Source of the DNA: Hydractinia symbiolongicarpus | Taxonomy: Eukaryota; Cnidaria; Hydrozoa; Anthoathecata; Hydractiniidae | Reading direction: 5' to 3' | Assembly: GCF_029227915.1 (NCBI RefSeq) | Contig: NC_079880.1 | Span: 9,947,501-10,011,500 of the forward strand | Length of the DNA stretch: 64,000 bases | Part shown: piece after piece, positions 55,814 to 64,000 of the stretch | Layout: the number at the start of each line of letters is the position of its first letter | Position numbering within the stretch: the first letter of the stretch is position 1 | Notes under the pieces: generated by a model | What the model saw: only the letters and a program-made list of their open reading frames with translations | The model's database searches: none | What the model was told of the DNA's origin: nothing | Translations under genes and position numbers: made by a program

Positions 55814-58800
55814 ATGGCCACTGGAGGATCTACTCACCAAGCCTTGATTGCAAAGAATGAATATCAAATCAAACTGGTCACTCTTGTCAATGAATGTGGG
55901 GATCATTTACTTTCAATGCTGCATGATCAGTCTCGTGGTAACATGCCGAGAGATGAAAAAAAACTATATCTAGCGTTATTACCATTTAGGAAACATTTAA
56001 AACATTTAAAGAAGGACCAGTTAGAGATTTTATTTCCAAAAAATAAACAAACTGACTCAAAGTTGTTTGATATCACTATTTTGTGTGATGTTTTGATAAA
56101 CTGTTGTCCCAGCATACAAGCACCAATTGGTGGGTGGAGAATTAAAATTCCCCAGCTAAATGATTTCAGCGATGGTGCTGAAATCATTCGAGTCAGAAGT
56201 GCAAGAAATAATGTTATGCATGCAAGAGCACTAACTGTATCACAATATAATCAATTATGGAACAACATAGAATGTATATTAACAAGGCTTGGATACAACA
56301 TTGCAAAGATTCAGGATTTAAAATCTGGTTGTTTAAAAGATTTGGAGTTGTTTAAAATTAAAGTCATAAAAGCAGAGATTGAAATTCAAAAATTTGATGT
56401 AGAGAAAAATCAAGACAGCATCAAGCAAAACCAAGATGACATCAAACAAAATCAAGAGTCCATTAAACAAAAGCAAGTGGATATTGCACAAAATAAAGAT
56501 CATATCATCCAAAATCAAGCTGACATCAAACAAAATCAATGTGATATTAAGCAATTACAAAATGAATTGAAAACAATGTTATGTGCTCCCGAAGCATCCC
56601 AATTAAATGAAATTAGAAAAGATCTGCCTAGGTATATGTAGTATTTTTACACAGTAATTCACCAGTTACTATTTGCAGTTTGCAACTAGCATATTTGGCT
56701 CACACACAAAAAGTTGGGTATTATGCTATAGATGTCTATCTGTACTAATTTTACACAAACTAATTTTTATGTGTCCATGCAACAAAAGTTTATTAGTTCA
56801 TGAAATTTGATATATCCAGAAATTACATGGAAAATGTTGTTTGCCTGAAAATTAATTATATATGTGGAAATATACTTTTTTCAAGAAACAAAAAAAAAAC
56901 TGTTTTCTTATTATTTGTGGAAATTTCCACTTGCTCGAAAATTAGTACATTGTGTTATTATTACAAATACATTTTCTATGCACTGTTTTATAATGCTGTA
57001 AAGAAAAGATTCTACCTCAGGTTATTTTAACAAATTGGGGATGTGCATGCACAAACATGCGAATTAAGACAGCACTTGCAAAATGTCTTATTTAAGTGAT
57101 TGAACACCTGCTGCCCATATAAATACATATACACATTATTTTACAGATACATATTTACCAAAGGCTTTTTTATTTTAGTTTCACTATGTTTAAAAATCAC
57201 CGGGGAAATCTTGTTGTTCAATTCGATGATGACTGGTCTATACAATGTGTACAAATCAGCATTACTAAAATCTCTGCAATAATTTGGAAAAAACTCCAGG
57301 AGAATGATGATTACATTGTAAGAAAAGACGAAGGAAAGTTGAGCTTAATAATTTACAACCTTAACAAAGACTATGTTAGTGATTTGTCAATATCGTTGAT
57401 CAATCTAGAACAAGAAAGTCAATCTGTTTTTATTCAAGGTAATCAGCACTTTTGTTTACGTTTTTATTTGAAGAAGTGAAATAATAATGTCCTTTTAACC
57501 TTCGGAAAAACTTGAGAAAATAATCCAAGAATCTGTATGTATGAGTTGCAATTGTTATTTGCTGTGCTAACTAACTGGTGGTTACTTCAAAATATTGCTG
57601 GTTACTGCTGGTTCCTACTTTTAGGAAAAGCCAACAAAAATATCATTTTCAATGCAGGACTTGTCTCTTCTTCAGATGTATTAGTACTAAGAGGAAGTAG
57701 GTACTTCCAAGCAATTCTAATTGTCATCTATTAAGAGCTGTGCAAAGCAGCAAACCTGATAGTAAATTTGACATTGTTTTTTGTTGTTTTTATCAAAATA
57801 AGGGGGAATAGGGGGGGAGGGACTCATTCTTGTATATATTAACAAGGACTGTAAAATTTGTTGCTTTATCTGAAACTAAAGTCATTGTAAACCCAAACGG
57901 AATAACGTCAAAATCGATTTAAATTCGAAATAAGTATGAATGAAAAACCATTTTCTATATGTGAGAGAAGTGCCTGAAGTGGTGAAAAACAATCTATAAT
58001 TTCTGATTTTTATGATACGTGTTTGCAAAACAAATGTTTTTTGTTTATGAACATTTTGAGGTGAATTTTTAAGTATTTTTTTTAAGTATAATGAGTATGG
58101 TGGGATCCAATCCTGAATGGCTCTTCTTCCCTTCTGAATGTACCTAATAGAGTGGCTAAAGCTTCTGTGCCTGCCAACCAGCAAAGTGCACTAGAATAGA
58201 GACTCAAACCTTAAATTACATGATAACAAGCCAAATGTGCTTCCACTGAACCATGTTATTGTTAACAAAAGCAAACAAAATTATCAAATTTTTCACATAA
58301 AGCATCTTAAGGTGAAAATTAGTGTTGACATCAAATGTTAAGACACACTTAGTATTAACATGGCAATATTTTTCTTTTTTTATTTATAGATATTTATTTA
58401 GTAAGCGCACATAACTGCACAGCTGATCGTTTAAATGTTATAACACACAACAGTGGTATAATATCTAAAGAGATAGAGACTATTGTGAAGACAGAAACAG
58501 AAGAGGCAGATGTGGAATTTATATGTGGTGGAAGCAGACAAAGAATGACACATGTGCAATATAAAAGATTTGAAAGAGATTACAGTCATCGCTTTTTTAC
58601 TATCAATGACAGGTGCATGGAAGAACCACTACAATTCCCCCCACCAATATTTAATGAAACAAGTTCAATATTCGCTCAAAGAATAAAACATATTATGGCC
58701 AAATCAAAACATCGTTTATTCACAATATTTACACATTACAACTCGAAAGAACATATAGAATTTTTAAAACTAGATAAACAATTTTCTTTTAAAACTGTTT

Positions 58801-61800
58801 CTGATACTAACAGAATCTTATTTTTTTTACCCAATACAATCATAAACATTAGGTGTACAGATGCAACAAATTTATTAAGTATACAAGAGGAATTTGAAGC
58901 TGGTGAGGAGGATATAAAGGCACTATCTGTCATCAATAAAGAATATATTGGAAAGGTTAAGTTGTCAATGGTGAACGTAGTAGCTGCTCCAAATTTCAAA
59001 CACACTAAAGACACTAACATTTGTGTTGATTGTGAGTTGCTCTGTAACAAAATTTGGTCTAAAGATGATAGTGTTCTGAAATTCTTTTCAAACATTATAC
59101 AGAAAGTGCAATTAGAAAATAGTCAAGATGATGACAAAGAACATTATATCAGTATGGTCAGCAAAATTATGTGTTTTATGGCAACACGGAAAGCACTCTT
59201 TTCTGTTCCTTCACTCAGTGATAACATTAATGATCAAATAAGCTCACTGATATTGACTACCCAGCAACTACGTATTTTGTACGAGAAATCAAAGAAAAAG
59301 ATCGTATATGGTCCCCTGGGTAGTGGTAAAACTATCTTAGCTTTATCTTTCTTGGAGTTTGTTTATCAAATATCTGAAACCAAATCTGTTATATACTACG
59401 TCATTTGGGATGATAAAACATTACTGAAACAAGACGTTCTAAGTCATGTTAATAATAAATTTAGTAACAAGGCCAATGTTACCATTGTTGTGAGAGATGT
59501 TGTGGAACTAGCAAAGGATTTAAAAATGGTAAAAGTACCAGCACCATCGCAGTTGCTTCTTTCATTGGTTAAGAAACATGCTGATGAAAAGGTACATGTT
59601 ATAATAGATGAATTAAATGGTGAGTTGTTTGATATGCAAGAATCGTCATCGCTGGAACATTATTTGGAAACTGAGAACAAGGTACAAGATTTCATTTTCG
59701 TTTTCTTTCCACAATCAGTGGAAAAGCACAGAACATTCATTTCACGCAAATTTATTACAGAGCATAACAAATATAAATATAAAGAAACAGGAATGAAAGT
59801 ATTTAAGCTGAACAGAGCAATGAGAACACCAAAAATGATTTTTAATTTTTTAAAGGCTTTTGAAAGTAAAGCAGCTGATGTAAAAACAGCTATTAAGCTT
59901 CCTGTTCAAGAATCTCGACTAAAAGATGTGGCAGTGGCATCACTGGATGGTTATGATAAGGAGAAAGTATTAACGCAACCACAACAACAACAAGAACCTC
60001 AATTAGACCAACAACTACACCAAGCTATTACCCACACAAGAGCCCCTATAGAAGAAGGTGAAAGTTTTGAAGTGCCTGTTGATATTGATATTGTTGCAGC
60101 TTCTCTCAATGATGAAGATCTTTCTGAAGATGTTAGAACTGAAATAAAATGGGTGTTTAACTCTGCAGACATAATCGGTCATAATATCAATGGTAAAAAG
60201 CCATTATTAATACATCCAGAAATCCAACAAGTAACGGAAGAGGAAGTTATTCCATTGTTGGCTTTTGTTTTGCAAGATACTTGTTTGCAAGGTGTTACCA
60301 AACGATTGTTCCTTTACAACACCTTACACCAAATGACTGTTTTTTACAAATTGCTGAAACTGTTAAAAATGGATTTCTTTCGCTATGATGATTCTACCGA
60401 TTGGAACATTCTAACAAGCGACAACACGATAGTTAACAATCTTTCACATTGTGCAACCTATAATCTGCTCACAACCCCACAGGGTAGCCGTGGCATCGAA
60501 GCAGCTGAATGTGTGTGCGTAATCGACAAAGACGACTATAAGTTAAAACATTTGACGTTGGAAGGAATGTCAAGAGTGACGCAAAATCTGATCCTTATTT
60601 CAACATCAAACATCAGGAAAGCGAACACGTTAATGTCATCAACTGGTCACATTATTAGTGAACTTTTACCTGGATACCTAATTGAATGTGGCATAGATCG
60701 TTTTGAAGATGACAACAATGAGATTCCATTCACAAAGATTTCAAGCGACAATAAAATAATTTTTAGAATAAACACTCAGTCTTGGCAATATGAAGAAATG
60801 ATAGAAGATAGTAAGGTTATTGATTGCCCTAACACAACGCCAAACATCTTAAGTGCAACTGAAATTGTTTTTAATAGGTAAGATAATGTCACGTAAAATT
60901 GTAAGGTTTTGTTATAATTGTGAAGAAGTTTTATTTAAATAAAAATAAAACAAAACGGCAAAGTTTGTTGTTGCATAAGTTTTTTCGGGACTTTTTTTGT
61001 TTTTTGTTTTAAGCAATAAATAAAAAAACACTAAAAGACTAAGCAAGTTTCAAAAGTACTGGGAACTGTGATATCAAATTTATGTTTTCTTGTTTAGCAC
61101 AGTCTTACCTAAATTATGCTGTTGAAAAATGTATTTTTTTCTTCTTAATATCTCATTTTCAGTTCTCGGGGCAATAATCTAGAAACACACAAAAGCGAAA
61201 AAACTGTAGTAGCATGTTTTATTGATATTGGCAAAGGAACTTATGAACCCCCTGTAAAATCAAGTCATAGAAAAGCAAGCCTAAATACTTTTAACAACTC
61301 TGAAACCTTAGCATGTACTTACAATTAGGCATGAACATACTAATTTGAGGGACGGTATTTGTATTGAATTTTGTTTTCGATTCATGGGTAAGTAAGTTGG
61401 TTGTAATATGCCGATTGCACAATATTTTATTTTTTTTAATTTTCAGGAAATGATTTTATCATTAGAAAGCTCAGAATGTTACAGTATTCCTAAGCCTGTT
61501 TTTAATTTTTTGACTGCAATACAACCTCAATGAATAACAAATAAAAATGCTTTCTTATGACCCTGTCATATTTTTATTCAACTTTTGTAATTTATTTTCG
61601 CTTTAGTCTTCATCCTCCGAAAATCGTTACCAACATAAACTGTTCGTATTTGTCAGACACTTCATGTAAATTAACTTGGAAAAAAGAAGGATATAGATAC
61701 AATGTTAAAGAACAAGACAACACAGATTCGGTTTGGATCCTTAAAGCTAGTAACATTACCTCAAACATGTGTGTTGTTGATAATTTGGTGATTGACGAGA

Positions 61801-63364
61801 CATACAAATTTTGTGTCAATGCTAGCAACCTTATTGGCCAATCTGATGACAGCATTGTGTTCTATCATCACTTGTAAGTTTTTTTTAACCGTCACTTGTA
61901 CGTAAAAAAGTTTTAATAACCTAAGTTTTGCGAAAACGTCAGGCGTACTTTTAGTAACCACTCTGGTGTTTTTAAATATTGACAAGTACTTCTTCCAGAA
62001 ATACAAGTTTTTTTAAGAAACTGGTTTTGTAAGGCAGGCTTGATTTTTCTTAAAAAAATCTTCCATTTGAGCCTTAAAAACAATTTTGTTATATTTTGAT
62101 ATATTTCAGGAGTGTTGATTAATCTTTATTTCTTGAAGAGCTGTATTTGCAAATGTTATTTAGTGATGGACATTGCATTTTATAAAAATAATGTAACAGA
62201 CCCATGTGTCGATTTTTTTCTGGAGAACTCATGGGAATGTATTTTTACGATCTGATCAATTTACGAACACATTTTGTAAATAATGTGTTTTTACATTTTT
62301 TTGCAAGTAGGCAAATCAAAATAATTATTTTATGTTTAAAAATGTTTAAGTTTTTTACGTTAAAATTAAGTTCTTTGATATTAATTGTTTTTATATTTAG
62401 TTTTCCAACCATTCCAGGTGTCACATTTGCAGGTATTTTTTTTTGTCAATGTGCCAATTTTTTTAATACAGTTGTGGGATTTAGCATTCTATTAATACAT
62501 TAAGAATAGTTTGTCGACCCGAACAGTTTAAGATAAATTTTCATGATGTCTGTGATTAGTTACACATATGCTGAATTTAGAATTTTGCATCTTGTGTGTA
62601 ATCAATTCTTGGTAGCTACCACTCTTTATGTTTATGTAGCACAACCACTGTAATAGTTCCACCGAAAGTACACCAAAAGATTTTTTTCCAAATAGCAATT
62701 TAATTCAAGTATGAGTTCAATTTTTTGTTTTCGAACTTTCACTGTTTTATTTATTATATTTTGAAATAAGCAATTATTGTGTTATATTTATATTTATTGT
62801 GTTATAATTTTTATAAATCTATAAATTCACAGTTTTAAGTACTTACCATTAATTTTAGATATCGCGAAACTCATTTTAAATAACGACATATTTGAAATGG
62901 AACGCTTGCTCTTCAAATACCCAAACATCGTCCACATAAGGGATAAACATGGATCATTATCGAGAGGTCATCGTGAACGTACACCATTGATGTGGACGGC
63001 ATGGAAAACCGACAATTCAGCAATGGTGGAAATGTTGATCGAACATGGTAGTGATGTTTGGGCAGAAAGTATTTTCGGACGAAACAGTTATCATTACGCT
63101 GGAATGAACAATCGTTACAGAGTATTAGACGTGTTATGTCGACATGATGTGACATACATTAACCGTGGTGATTTTAACAACCGAACACCATTTTTCCGGA
63201 CTGCATGGTTTGGTAATGTTGAATGTGTTAATATATTGTTACATTATGATAGCGTCGATGTGACGATCAGAGATACAAATGGTTACAATGCGTATGAAGT
63301 TGCGGGAAAATATACGAATGGACACAACCGTAAAATAATAAGACAGCTGATCAAGGACTATGAA
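55814..63364 (+). CDS. HEPN-coiled coil-SF1 helicase-like-FN3-ankyrin protein (partial)
   Basis: Six in-phase exons: 55814-56631, 57179-57438, 58390-60877, 61607-61873, 62401-62432 and 62859-63364. They give over 1450 residues and run off the right edge. Residues about 20-165 are DZIP3-like HEPN with KQTDSK (78-83) and R131-N-x3-H136, the R-x4-H RNase motif. Residues 190-262 are a coiled coil of 7-residue DIKQNQx repeats. Residues 274-375 may be Ig-like (weak). The helicase-like NTPase has LTTQQLRIL, Walker A GPLGSGKT (667-674), Walker B VIIDE (to 767), LNRAMRTPKMIF (about 833-844), a Gln-rich insert (about 885-905), QGSRGIEAAEC (about 1057) and GMSRVTQNL (about 1085). FN3 spans 1190-1277 and at least three ankyrin repeats span 1290-1457. 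No signal peptide is seen; it is probably cytosolic. The architecture suggests an RNA-directed defence or stress protein; this is inference. Confidence 0.8.
61163..61328 (+). CDS. Alternative terminal exon of the HEPN-helicase gene
   Basis: After acceptor TCATTTTCAG at 61162, 166 bases continue the helicase exon's phase (AG|T) for about 55 codons (SRGNNLETHKSEKTVVACFI) and end in TAG at 61326-61328. The FN3 exon at 61607 also starts with T and accepts the same phase. The 60877 donor can therefore join either exon, giving a short form without FN3 and ankyrin. An AATAAA lies at 61540-61545. Whether this exon is used is unknown. Confidence 0.5.
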
Positions 63365-64000
63365 GTAAGTGTTTAAGTTTGTTTTTTTAAATTAAGAAAA
63401 AGGGTAAATTTAAATTCTTTTTTTAAGTTAACAATTATAATAAAAAAGAATAATTAAAGAAATATTTGATAATAAATTTGTTAAAACTTAATAATAAAGA
63501 AAAATAGTCGATTGTTAGCATAAAATAGTTGTGTGTATCACCAAGCTACGTCCAAAGAAGTTAGCTAAAAACTATTGTTGCATTGACCTGCAACCCCTTA
63601 CCAAAATATTTAGACATTGGTAATTAAAGATCCACCTTTTCGGATGTGTAGTTAGATAAGCAGCGGTTAAATTGCACTGGATGCACTTTCTAACGAGTCT
63701 ACTTTACGAAATAATCTATAGCGGGGTCCTAAAACACCCGAAATTGAGAAAAATGGCCATGCTGACGTCGGCAACAATTAGCACATTTTAAGTGTTGGGA
63801 TTTATTAAATAACCTAAATGTTGACAAACTTTAACAATTTTAAATTGCGTGAATTTGTATGAAAATAGCCTGTACTATTATTTGTGGGGACAACCTACAT
63901 TTTGAATTGTAGCTATATTTAAGCATAAATATACCATAATTACTCTGCGGTTGTTGAAAGTTAAGCTGCCGGCAACCAATTTGAACAGACAACCTATGGC
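63365..64000. other. Intron of the HEPN-helicase-ankyrin gene to window edge
   Basis: It follows the donor GAA|GTAAGTGTTT. AT-rich, with no further ankyrin-coding exon recognised before the end of the window. Confidence 0.5.

Noticed and set aside
57600..57697. Possible extra exon between the HEPN and helicase exons (TTTTAG acceptor at about 57625, donor AG|GTACTT, open frame NIIFNAGLVSSSDVLVLRG)
   Set aside because: Phase in fits the previous exon, but phase out (2) does not fit the helicase exon (needs 1). The direct join 57438 to 58390 is in phase without it.

Overview
This window is eukaryotic and most likely cnidarian, possibly hydrozoan; the species cannot be named from the sequence alone. 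It is AT-rich. Its genes have many exons with GT-AG introns, it is crowded with DNA transposons, Penelope-like and RTE-like retroelements, SINEs and a mini-Helitron, and it carries metazoan genes (ERGIC3, TMEM67) beside HEPN/NB-ARC proteins of the kind that are expanded in cnidarians and amphioxus. Multi-exon genes were assembled by hand from splice sites, reading phase and protein similarity; no search was run.

Layout. (1) 0-5.1 kb: the N-terminal ten exons of ERGIC3 on the minus strand, running off the left edge. (2) 5.1-14.2 kb: no host gene seen; a 2.2 kb terminal-inverted-repeat element with subterminal repeats, two copies of a family built from AACACTTCTCTT units, and a complete 144 bp mini-Helitron. 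(3) 14.2-16.9 kb, minus: a single-exon HEPN-coiled coil-NB-ARC-TPR STAND protein. (4) 18.1-26.1 kb, minus: a complete five-exon meckelin (TMEM67) gene, with a 5'-truncated RTE-like element and a tRNA-derived SINE in one intron. (5) 26-38 kb: transposon territory, with a Penelope-like element whose 5' part is inverted, a 52 bp minisatellite, nested MITEs and another SINE. (6) 38.4-47.3 kb: remains of a two-gene DNA transposon of ISL2EU/IS4EU type (YqaJ exonuclease-PHD on plus, THAP-DDE transposase on minus, tail to tail). The YqaJ gene is split by a 4153 bp insertion flanked by TACTG; the transposase lacks one base in its middle exon. (7) 48.6-52.6 kb: two related elements with CAGTCTT termini and 6 bp target duplications, one nested in a 5 bp-TSD element. 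(8) 53.2-63.4 kb, plus: a degenerate partial HEPN duplicate, then a seven-exon gene encoding HEPN-coiled coil-possible Ig-like-SF1 helicase-like-FN3-ankyrin, running off the right edge.

The main biological point is that two genes about 39 kb apart carry clearly related DZIP3-like HEPN domains. One is joined to a STAND NTPase and TPRs, the other to a superfamily-1 helicase-like NTPase, FN3 and ankyrin repeats. This looks like a shared RNase-type effector placed on two different sensor or switch modules, as expected for innate immune proteins; that role is inferred from architecture only. An alternative terminal exon in the second gene would give a short form without FN3 and ankyrin.
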